Part shown: piece by piece, positions 1 through 5,500 of the stretch | Layout of the letters: each line of letters opens with the position of its first letter | Numbering within the stretch: position 1 is the stretch's first letter | DNA from: Candidatus Woesearchaeota archaeon | GTDB taxonomy: Archaea > Nanobdellota > Nanobdellia > Woesearchaeales > GW2011-AR4 | Length of the DNA stretch: 6,112 nt | Reading direction: 5' to 3' | Assembly (NCBI GenBank): GCA_016185955.1 | Contig: JACPMQ010000038.1 | Coordinates: 1-6,112 of the forward strand | The notes under the pieces: model-generated | The model's database searches: none | Told to the model about the DNA's origin: nothing | Seen by the model: the letters and a program-made list of their open reading frames with translations, nothing else | Made by a program: the position numbers and the translations under genes

Positions 1-6
1 TCTAAA

Positions 7-52
7 TATAGGAACGGAACATCTATTACGATTATTGACTTCCGTTCCTATA
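7..52. repeat. Inverted repeat 1 (13-bp arms, 20-nt spacer)
   Basis: The arm TATAGGAACGGAA (7-19) is exactly complementary to TTCCGTTCCTATA (40-52), with a 20-nt AT-rich spacer between. As RNA or extruded DNA it would make a hairpin with a large loop. As duplex DNA it could be a spaced protein-binding site or the end structure of an element. A second repeat of the same plan but different arm sequence follows at 69-114. The structure is seen directly; its function is unknown. Confidence 0.75.
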
Positions 53-68
53 CTTTGTGTTCTCTAGC

Positions 69-114
69 ATAGTGGCGCAATAATTATTGTTCCATTATTT
101 AGTTGCGCCACTAT
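69..114. repeat. Inverted repeat 2 (12-bp arms, 22-nt spacer)
   Basis: The arm ATAGTGGCGCAA (69-80) is exactly complementary to TTGCGCCACTAT (103-114), around a 22-nt spacer of mostly A and T. It has the same total length (46 bp) as inverted repeat 1 and begins 62 bp after it. The two share only the outermost ATAG...CTAT bases, so the architecture is conserved but the arm sequence is not. No role can be assigned from sequence alone. Confidence 0.75.
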
Positions 115-150
115 ACGCACAAGCACTTAATGCGCAAAAACCCTTTATGT

Positions 151-165
151 TGTGTTAGCAGTTAC
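151..165 (+). repeat. 15-bp word, inverted copy at the right end
   Basis: TGTGTTAGCAGTTAC occurs here on the plus strand and on the minus strand at 6098-6112, so the pair forms a 15-bp perfect inverted repeat around almost the whole window. Inward of the repeat the flanks differ: C then T-rich here, GTGCAATATAAAA in front of smc. The right copy stops exactly at the window edge, so the match may continue beyond it. Confidence 0.6.
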
Positions 166-307
166 CTTTTTTGTAGTAAGCACAGAATACTTTGATTCAA
201 TTTTTAGATGTTTAAAGAGATGTTACTGTGTACTGCCTCTTTGTCGTCGTTTAAAATATTTACCACAATTCAAATTGAATATAACTACCATCAACCAAAA
301 TCCTGCA

Positions 308-823
308 TTACACCTTCAAATTCCTGTTTATCATATTCACTATGCTGTCTTTTCTGTCTTTGATAGGCTGCCTTTTGAGATAAATTTCCAGGTTTTCCCT
401 TTTTATGCGCAAATTAATCCTTGTTATCTTCTCATTTATTTTATTAAGCCTGTTAATAACCATATTAAGCTTTCCTTCCATTCCCCCATGGACAGCTGCT
501 ACAAGAATTTTATCAAACATTTCATTTAGGTAAAACAATTTGTTCCCTCCAAAGGTTTTTTGCTCTTCCCCCAGCATTTCAATAACAGCATTATTTTTTC
601 TGCTCAAGTTTAATGATATTATAACCGCTTCTCTGTATGCCTTGTTTCTTATGAGGTTAAGCTCTATTTCGTCGTTATTATGGGTTATATCATTCATAAA
701 TTCATTAAATCTGGCATCATTCATTAAGTCATTAAAGCTGAAGTATTCAACAGAATTTATGCTCCTATCAATATTAATATGAGAAAGAGGGTTCTTATAG
801 ATAATATTATCATTAATTTCCAT
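308..823 (-). CDS. Hypothetical protein, 171 aa
   Basis: I do not recognise this protein. It is polar and Asn-rich, with no signal peptide and no membrane segment. The first half (residues 1-60) is acidic and Asn-rich. The middle (about 60-120) looks helical, with RNKAYREAVIISLNLSRK and, later, NEMFDKILVAAVHGGMEGKL. The last 50 residues are strongly basic and helix- or coiled-coil-prone (INRLNKINEKITRINLRIKR), which could suit nucleic-acid binding, but that is a guess. Arginine is written almost entirely as AGA/AGG, as in smc, which supports real coding.

I chose ATG 823 because GGGGTGG lies 5 nt upstream and a TATA-like TTAAATAC about 40 bp upstream. The frame stays open upstream to an ATG at 940 (210 aa) and a TTG at 991 (227 aa), but those starts lack a Shine-Dalgarno sequence, and the TTG version would run through the hairpin at 943-980. 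The gene is divergent from the tRNA-Gly gene. Confidence 0.55.
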   Translation of the reverse strand: MEINDNIIYKNPLSHINIDRSINSVEYFSFNDLMNDARFNEFMNDITHNNDEIELNLIRNKAYREAVIISLNLSRKNNAVIEMLGEEQKTFGGNKLFYLNEMFDKILVAAVHGGMEGKLNMVINRLNKINEKITRINLRIKRENLEIYLKRQPIKDRKDSIVNMINRNLKV

Positions 824-828
824 ATCTT

Positions 829-866
829 CCACCCCAAAATGCAATATGAGGAGAGCAGTATTTAAT
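829..866 (-). promoter_or_regulatory. Putative promoter and ribosome site for the 171-aa gene
   Basis: Read on the minus strand, TTAAATAC (866-859) is a plausible archaeal TATA element. A start about 26 bp downstream would leave a leader of roughly 14 nt, which includes GGGGTGG (835-829) 5 nt before the ATG at 823. This is the main reason for preferring the short start. The TATA match is ordinary for DNA this AT-rich, so confidence is limited. Confidence 0.35.
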
Positions 867-901
867 GGTTTCGCTTGTGAAATTCCGTTGTTGAAAAACA
901 G

Positions 902-930
902 CAAAATTTCACCATTGGCGGAAAATTTGT
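902..930. repeat. Degenerate copy of the palindromic repeat
   Basis: CAAAATTTCACC is followed by ATTGGCGGAAAATTTG, a weak inverted repeat with bulges. Its right half, ATTGGCGGAAA, is identical to part of the perfect palindrome next to the smc stop codon (2468-2504), and the next bases nearly match (ATTTGTG against TTTTGTG). It looks like a decayed member of the same family. It lies in the frame-open stretch upstream of ATG 823. Confidence 0.4.
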
Positions 931-942
931 GGTCCGTCATCA

Positions 943-980
943 CGAAAATTACGCCGCTCTTTAGAGCGGCGTAATTTTCG
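943..980. repeat. 17-bp perfect hairpin, TTTA loop
   Basis: The arm CGAAAATTACGCCGCTC (943-959) pairs perfectly with GAGCGGCGTAATTTTCG (964-980) around TTTA. It lies between a minus-strand gene and the plus-strand tRNA, upstream of both, so it is badly placed to be a terminator for either. The outer AAAATT and the inner CCGCTC...AGAGC are shared with the hairpin at the end of the glycosyltransferase gene (2275-2313), suggesting a dispersed palindromic element. The TATA box for the tRNA begins 17 bp beyond it. Confidence 0.8.
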
Positions 981-996
981 GTTTGAAACAATTAAA

Positions 997-1004
997 TTTA
1001 TAAA
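997..1004 (+). promoter_or_regulatory. TATA box of the tRNA-Gly gene
   Basis: TTTATAAA is centred about 26 bp before position 1027, which would give a primary transcript with a leader of about 5 nt ahead of the mature tRNA 5' end at 1032. The spacing matches the usual archaeal TBP/TFB/RNA polymerase arrangement. An archaeal promoter of this kind does not need the internal tRNA boxes, one of which is broken here by the T-loop intron. Confidence 0.55.
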
Positions 1005-1068
1005 CAATTTAGCAATTTTAATTTTGCACATGCGTCGGTGGTCCAATGGCTAAGACAATGGCCTTCCA

Positions 1069-1127
1069 ACAATCTTTTTTGTTAACCTAAAAAAGATTGC
1101 CAAAAGGAGTTGTTTAAACTTGACGAA
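1069..1127 (+). other. tRNA-Gly intron 1 (anticodon loop, 37/38)
   Basis: This 59-nt intron contains a perfect 11-bp hairpin, CAATCTTTTTT (1070-1080) with AAAAAAGATTG (1089-1099) around an 8-nt loop, and a smaller 5-bp hairpin (1107-1111 with 1117-1121). The splice motif is relaxed. The central helix would be CTTC (1063-1066) against GACG (1122-1125), with T1064 opposite C1124 unpaired. Bulges CAA (1067-1069) and AAA (1126-1128) are cut after their second base. The boundaries come from this fold and from the exon cloverleaf; a shift of one base is possible. Confidence 0.75.
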
Positions 1128-1148
1128 AGCCATTTATCCGGGTTCAAA

Positions 1149-1186
1149 GCCAAAAATTTTTTCATAAAAAAATTTTTGAGTGAAAG
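1149..1186 (+). other. tRNA-Gly intron 2 (T loop, 59/60) with complete BHB
   Basis: This 38-nt intron gives a complete bulge-helix-bulge fold. The central helix TTCA (1143-1146) pairs perfectly with TGAA (1181-1184). The 3-nt bulges are AAG (1147-1149) and AGT (1185-1187), each cut after the second base. The inner helix is C1150-G1180 and C1151-G1178 (A1179 bulged), followed by 11 A-T pairs, 1152-1162 with 1167-1177, and a CATA loop. The T stem itself is the outer helix. Removing these 38 nt restores a standard TTCAAAT T loop, which is strong independent support for the boundaries. Confidence 0.85.
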
Positions 1187-1210
1187 TCCCGGCCGGCGCA
1201 TATTTTATTT

Positions 1211-1225
1211 CTATAAATTTATAAA
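1211..1225 (+). promoter_or_regulatory. TATA box of the glycosyltransferase gene
   Basis: CTATAAATTTATAAA gives two overlapping TATA matches. The downstream one, TTTATAAA (1218-1225), is centred about 26 bp before the ATG at 1248, so transcription would begin at or next to the start codon and the mRNA would be leaderless. That agrees with the lack of any Shine-Dalgarno sequence before 1248. The gene therefore does not need read-through from the tRNA. Confidence 0.55.
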
Positions 1226-1247
1226 TTCACAATGCCTTTTATTTTTT

Positions 1248-2315
1248 ATGGCAAGAATACTTTATGGAATTGCGGGCGAAGGCATGGGACATGCTGTAAG
1301 AAGCAGAGTTGTAATAGAGCATTTAAGCAAAGAAAATGAAATAAAAATAGCAACTTCAGGCAAAGCATATTCTTACTTAACAAGATTTTTTAATGTTGAG
1401 GAAATAGATTATTTCAGGCTGATTTATAAAAACAATAAAACCTCAATTGCTTTGACATTGCTTAACAACATAGTAAGGCTTCCAAAAATATTTTTAAAAT
1501 CTTTAAAAATCTATAAAATAATCAAGGAATCTAAGCCAGATATGATTATAACCGATTTTGAGCCATTAGTGGATTATTTTGCATTTTTTTGCAACATTCC
1601 TGTAATTTCAATAGACAACCAGCATATTATAACCAAAACATCCGATAAAATGCCTAAAAAATACCGGTTTGAGGCATTTTTGACATTAGCTGTCATGAAA
1701 TTATTCATAATAAAGTCAAACAAATACTTTATCAACTCATTTTTCAATTGCAGCCTAAAAGACAAAAATTCAGTTTTAATAAAGCCATTATTAAGAAAGG
1801 AAATAATAAATGCAAAAACTGCTGTCAAAGAGCATATACTTGTATATCAGACTTTTGAGAGCAATAAAAAACTCATTAAAATTCTTCAGACAATAAGCGA
1901 AAAGTTTGTTGTCTATGGATTTCATAAAAACAAGAAGCTTGGAAATGTTTTTCTTAAAGAAGTGGATGAATCCAATTTTTTAGAAGACTTAAAATCATGC
2001 AAAGCAGTAATAACCTCCGGTGGCTTTGTTTTAATCAGCGAAGCTTTATATCTAAAAAAGCCTGTTTTGTCAATGCCAATCAAAGGGCAGTTTGAGCAGA
2101 TTTTAAATGCAATTTATCTTGAAAGATTAGGTTATGGCATATTTGCAGAAGAATCCAGCAAAGAGATTATTGAAAATTTTATAAAAAAAATCCCGAAATT
2201 TAAAAAAAATCTTTCGAATTACAAAAAATATGCCAATAAAGAAGCGCTTGATGAGATAGCTAAAGCCATTAAAAACGAATTTTCCACCGCTCATAGAGCT
2301 GTGGAAAATTCGTAG
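1248..2315 (+). CDS. GT-B glycosyltransferase, MJ1255-like
   Basis: This 355-aa protein has the layout of the MurG-like GT-B glycosyltransferases (MJ1255 / Glyco_trans_1_3 type). It should move a sugar from a nucleotide-sugar donor to a lipid or glycan acceptor on the cytoplasmic side of the membrane. Donor and acceptor cannot be told from sequence. Visible motifs are the N-terminal glycine-rich loop GEGMGHAVRSR (10-20) after the first beta strand, TDFEP (102-106), IDNQH (122-126), and the C-terminal donor-site block TSGGF (256-260), SEAL (264-267) and P-V-L-x-x-P-x-x-x-x-x-EQ-x-x-N-A (272-288). There is no signal peptide, and the hydrophobic stretches look like core strands and helices.

ATG 1248 is chosen because the protein begins directly with the family's first strand (MARILYGIAGEG) and the TATA spacing fits a leaderless start. 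The frame is open back to a TTG at 1110, but that extension runs through the tRNA. The last 13 residues or so (NEFSTAHRAVENS) are encoded inside a hairpin and may not belong to the ancestral protein. Confidence 0.88.
   Translation: MARILYGIAGEGMGHAVRSRVVIEHLSKENEIKIATSGKAYSYLTRFFNVEEIDYFRLIYKNNKTSIALTLLNNIVRLPKIFLKSLKIYKIIKESKPDMIITDFEPLVDYFAFFCNIPVISIDNQHIITKTSDKMPKKYRFEAFLTLAVMKLFIIKSNKYFINSFFNCSLKDKNSVLIKPLLRKEIINAKTAVKEHILVYQTFESNKKLIKILQTISEKFVVYGFHKNKKLGNVFLKEVDESNFLEDLKSCKAVITSGGFVLISEALYLKKPVLSMPIKGQFEQILNAIYLERLGYGIFAEESSKEIIENFIKKIPKFKKNLSNYKKYANKEALDEIAKAIKNEFSTAHRAVENS
2275..2313. repeat. 18-bp hairpin over the end of the glycosyltransferase gene
   Basis: The arm ACGAATTTTCCACCGCTC (2275-2292) pairs with GAGCTGTGGAAAATTCGT (2296-2313) around ATA, with a single mismatch (C2288 opposite T2300). 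It covers the last 13 sense codons and reaches the first base of the TAG stop. It resembles the hairpin at 943-980 in its inner CCGCTC...AGAGC and in its AT-rich outer arms. It could help define the 3' end of the transcript, or be a palindromic element that inserted into the gene end and supplied a new stop. Confidence 0.8.
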
Positions 2316-2395
2316 TCGCAAAACAAAAATCAAGCCGAAGAAAGATAAAACTGCGGAATTTTTACAATTTGGCATTGTTTTGTCTTGCTCATAGG

Positions 2396-2409
2396 TTGTC
2401 ATTGCGAAA
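2396..2409 (+). repeat. Direct repeat ahead of hairpin, copy 1
   Basis: TTGTCATTGCGAAA here and TTGCCATTGCAAAA at 2459-2472 match at 12 of 14 positions, 63 bp apart. Copy 1 ends one base before the hairpin at 2410-2442; copy 2 runs into the left arm of the hairpin at 2468-2504. The repeat plus hairpin may be one duplicated unit, with the hairpin part diverged. Confidence 0.45.
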
Positions 2410-2442
2410 CACTAAAAAATCTGCAAAGCAGACTTTTTAGTG
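2410..2442. terminator. 15-bp hairpin in the convergent spacer
   Basis: CACTAAAAAATCTGC (2410-2424) pairs with GCAGACTTTTTAGTG (2428-2442) around AAA, with one mismatch (A2419 opposite C2433). Both strands carry a run of T in one arm, so it could act on transcripts from either side. Archaeal termination depends mainly on T-tracts, so calling it a terminator is inference from position. Confidence 0.5.
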
Positions 2443-2458
2443 CGCCAAAACCCACAGT

Positions 2459-2472
2459 TTGCCATTGCAAAA
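2459..2472 (+). repeat. Direct repeat ahead of hairpin, copy 2
   Basis: TTGCCATTGCAAAA is the second copy of the 14-mer at 2396-2409, differing at two positions (T/C and G/A). Its last five bases are the start of the left arm of the hairpin at 2468-2504. Confidence 0.45.
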
Positions 2473-2504
2473 TTTCCGCCAATCAAAGATTGGCGGAAAT
2501 TTTG
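2468..2504. terminator. 17-bp perfect hairpin just past the smc stop codon
   Basis: CAAAATTTCCGCCAATC (2468-2484) pairs perfectly with GATTGGCGGAAATTTTG (2488-2504) around AAA. On the smc strand it begins 2 nt after the TGA, and its distal arm ends in TTTTG, so it is well placed to shape the 3' end of the smc mRNA. The half ATTGGCGGAAA recurs at 915-925 in a degraded palindrome, so it is also a member of a repeat family. Structure is seen directly; the termination role is inferred. Confidence 0.6.
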
Positions 2505-2506
2505 TG

Positions 2507-5500
2507 TCAAATCTTCAAGCTCACTAGCTGTGAGATGCCATGCTCATTCATTGAAACTCCATAAAGGCTGTCTGCTTCCGATATAACCGCGTCATTATGG
2601 CTCATTATCACATACTGGGCTTTTTCAGAGTATCTCCTTATTAATTTTGCAAATTTTTCTGAATTATGCTTGTCAAGGGCAGCATCAACTTCATCTAAAA
2701 CATAAAATGAGGCTGGCTCATGCTCCTGTATTGCAAAAATAAATGCAAGAGCCGTCATTGTTTTTTCACCGCCGGACAAGCTTCTGATGTCAAGGAACTT
2801 GCTTCCTGCTATCTTGACATTAATCCTGACTCCGGCCTCAAACGGGTTTTCCTCATTTTCTATAATTAGATTAGCTTCCCCCTTTGTGCTGAGGATTGAA
2901 AAAAATCTTTTGAAGGTTTCATTAATGACAGAAAACACTTTCATAAAAAGCTCCTTTTTCTTGCTCTCTATTTCCCGCATCATCTTAAGCACATCTTCCT
3001 TTTCCTTGAAAAGCGTTTCCTTCTTCTCAATTAAGAGTTTATATTGCTTCTCAACTTCCTCATAGATTTCCAATGCTCGCATATTAACAGAGCCTATTTG
3101 CTCCCGCATCACTTCAAATTTTCTTATGTCATTCTTAAGCTGCTCCTCGCTTTTGCCCAAATCTAACTTGATGCCCTCATATTGCTGGAACTCAAGACTT
3201 AAGCCTGCCAATATGGAAGTTATCTCCGCAAGTTTTAATGACAATGTATTTGCTTTAACCTCAACCTTCCTGCCCTCGTCCTGATAATTATTGCCTGTTA
3301 TCTGGTTTTTTTGTATATCCTGATCTATTTTTGATCTTTTAACAAAAAGCCCTTTAAATTTGGCATATAAATCCTGCGCGGTATCTTCCTTTTTCTTTAG
3401 CTCTGAATTTTTTTGCTTTACAGAATCCATCAAAGCCTTTAGCTCATTGTTAAATTCCTCATCTTCCTTTTCAAGCTGTTTTATTATTTTCTCGGTTTTT
3501 TCCGCTTCGCTCCTGTAAATGCTCTCTGACTGCACATCCATATTTTTGATTTCAGAGTCAATCCTTATCACAGTTTCAGTCAATTCTTTCAGCTTTTCCT
3601 CAAATGCATTCAGCTCTGCAATAAGCGTTGGATTGCTTAGCTGGGAAATATTTGCCCGTAACTTCTGTTTCTCTGTTTTAATTGCCGCAAGCCCCGTGTT
3701 TAACGAATTTATTTTATCCTGCAAAAGCTTTATTTTCTTGTCAATTTCCTGCTCATGTTTCATTAAATTGGCTTTTTTTTCCTCATTTGCCTCAAGATCA
3801 GTTGCCTCAAGATGCAGGGACTTTTCCATGTTCAGAATTCCCCCTTCAAGATCTGCCTTCAATGTCCTTAATTTTGCTATAATCTCCTCATTTTCCAGCT
3901 TCTTTTTTTCCAAAGAGTTAATTGAATTCTTCATTTCTTCAGTCTGCTCTTCATAGTTTTCAATGTCTTTAGCAATATCTTCCTCCTTAAAGCCCATGCT
4001 GTGCTTTCTCTTCAGTCTAAAACCGCCGTGCATTACGCCGCTTTTTTCAGCTAGGTCGCCGTCAAGAGTGACAAATTTTGCATTTCCGATGCCAAGCCTT
4101 CTTGCAACATCAATGTTCTCAACAACAATGGTGTCTGCAAAAACATGCTCGAATGCCCTTTTAAACTTGCTGTCAAATGAAATAAGGTTTATAGCCAATC
4201 CATAGCTCCCTTTAGAATCCGCAATCTTTTTTACTTCAGCTCTTGGGGCGTTTGTTTCCAGCTTATTTAAAGGGAAGAATGTTACAACCCCCAGCTTATT
4301 GTCTTTCAGGTATTTAATGCATTCTGATGCCGTTTTGTCGTCTTCAACAACAATTCCCTTGAGCTTTTGCCCTGCTGATATCTCAAGAGCCAACGCAAAT
4401 TTTGATTTTACATTTCCAAGCTCTGCAATCGTTCCGTAAATTCCTGCTTTTCTGCCTTTCAGCTCCAATATGCTTTTTATGGCAGCATCTCCATAGCTTA
4501 TTTCCCTGGTGCTTATATCCTTTATTCTTAATTTTGCAAGCGCCTCTTCTATATCATAAGCTTTTTTCCTTGCATTTGCAAGCTGCGCAGATAGCATGGA
4601 ATTTTCTTCCAGCTTTTTATTAAGCTCCAATGTATGTCTTTTAAATTCATCTCTTTTGCCCTTTACTTCCCCTAAAAGCTTTTTATTGCTTTTTTCTATC
4701 TCTGTTACCTTGCTTATCTGCGCGTTAATTATATTAATTTCATGCGCTACTGCATCCTTTTCCCTAATCAATGCGTGCTGCTGCTCTCTTGCTGCCTGCA
4801 CTTCTTTTTGCAGTTCCTCTGATTTTCTGTCAATTTCTTCAACCTGCTTTTCTATATTAGGAATATCTCCCAGCTTGTTTTTCTGCTTAAATTCCTGGAT
4901 TTTTTTTGTTATTAGTGCCTTTTCTTTTTCCTTTGAAGTTATTTCTTTTTCTAATTTTTCTTTTTCCGCCTCAAGCTCCTTATTTTTTTCTTCTATCTCC
5001 TTAATGCTGTTTTTTAAGTCATTTCTCCTGTTTTTTATTTTGTTAATCTCGCTTTTTACAGTTTCTATCCTTGAATTCTGCTTTGTAGTCTCTATTTTAA
5101 GTGATTCAACTTCCTTATTGAGCTTTACTTGCTCCACTTCCCCTTTTTCCTCTATTTCCTTACTTATGGTTTCTATTTCCTTTCTTTTTTCTTCATTCTG
5201 CTGCCATAAATTTTTTATTTTCTCGTTTATCTTTGCAAGCTCCTTATTTGTTTCTTCAAGCTTGGACTGCAACTCATTTTTTTCCTCTTCCTTTTTGTCA
5301 ATTTGCAGCTTTAAATAAGAAGCCTTGTTTTGCTTTATCCTGTCATTCATATCCTTGTATTTTAATGCCTGATCTCTGTCTTTTTTCAGCTCTTTTAAGT
5401 AAGTATTTCTTTCCATAAGGACTATTTCAGTTTCCTTAAGCCTCTCATCAACCTTTTGCAGCTCTAATAATGCTTTGTGCTTTCTTTCCTCATAGACGGT

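Larger units (their letters stand above)
1..307. other. Gene-free left end with inverted repeats
   Basis: No open frame here has the look of a real gene: the one long plus-strand frame runs antisense into the gene at 308-823, and its product is rich in Phe, Tyr, Cys and Ile with no recognisable motif. The stretch holds two inverted repeats (7-52 and 69-114), a TGCGCA palindrome at 131-136, a 15-bp word (151-165) that recurs inverted at the right end of the window, a T-run at 167-172, and a short odd palindrome, ATTCAA-A-TTGAAT, at 268-280. The last sits just past the 3' end of the minus-strand gene and may be incidental. Beyond these I see nothing. Confidence 0.6.
1032..1200 (+). tRNA. tRNA-Gly(UCC), three exons with two introns
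   Basis: Exons 1032-1068, 1128-1148 and 1187-1200 join into a 72-nt cloverleaf that reads glycine codon GGA (and GGG by wobble). The acceptor stem GCGTCGG (1032-1038) pairs with CCGGCGC (1193-1199), including one G-U pair, and the discriminator is A1200. The D arm is 1041-1056, with C1044 opposite A1053 as its one mismatch. The anticodon stem ATGGC (1058-1062) pairs with GCCAT (1129-1133), and the anticodon TCC is 1065-1067. The variable loop is TTAT. The T stem CCGGG (1138-1142) pairs with CCCGG (1188-1192), and the spliced T loop is TTCAAA plus T.

C35, C36 and A73 fit archaeal glycine identity. CCA is not encoded, so a CCA-adding enzyme is needed. The first intron is at the canonical 37/38 site; the second, at 59/60, interrupts the T loop. 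The glycosyltransferase start codon lies 47 nt downstream and has its own TATA box. Confidence 0.9.
2316..2506. other. Convergent spacer between glycosyltransferase and smc
   Basis: This is the 191-bp region where the two genes run toward each other. It has no supported gene. It contains two hairpins (2410-2442 and 2468-2504), each immediately preceded by or overlapping a near-identical 14-mer (2396-2409 and 2459-2472). A weaker 8-bp complementarity pairs CAAAACAA (2319-2326) with TTGTTTTG (2375-2382). The T-rich arms and convergent layout fit bidirectional transcription termination. Confidence 0.55.

Noticed and set aside
7..52. An FRT- or dif-like recombinase site
   Set aside because: The arms are 13 bp, but the 20-nt spacer is far longer than the 6-8 bp of such sites, and the sequence does not match the known ones.
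7..114. A CRISPR array
   Set aside because: The two units share structure but not sequence. There is no repeated direct repeat of constant sequence and no cas gene.
152..529. Plus-strand open frame of 125 codons
   Set aside because: It overlaps the minus-strand gene at 308-823 antisense, its product has an odd Phe/Tyr/Cys/Ile-rich composition with no motif, and no ribosome site precedes it. Bases 151-165 are better read as the 15-bp repeat.
1032..1200. A degenerate or broken tRNA pseudogene
   Set aside because: Removing the two BHB-bounded introns restores paired acceptor, anticodon and T stems, the correct loops and a UCC anticodon, with only one D-stem mismatch.
1574..2402. Minus-strand open frames antisense to the glycosyltransferase (1574-1828 and 2127-2402)
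   Set aside because: They are shadows of the plus-strand gene in AT-rich DNA. The second also runs through the hairpin over the gene end.
2787..5418. Several plus-strand open frames inside smc, with Ser/Phe/Leu-rich products
   Set aside because: They are antisense to the coiled-coil coding of smc, where Glu/Lys-rich codons read backwards as Ser, Phe and Leu. None has a start context or a recognisable domain.
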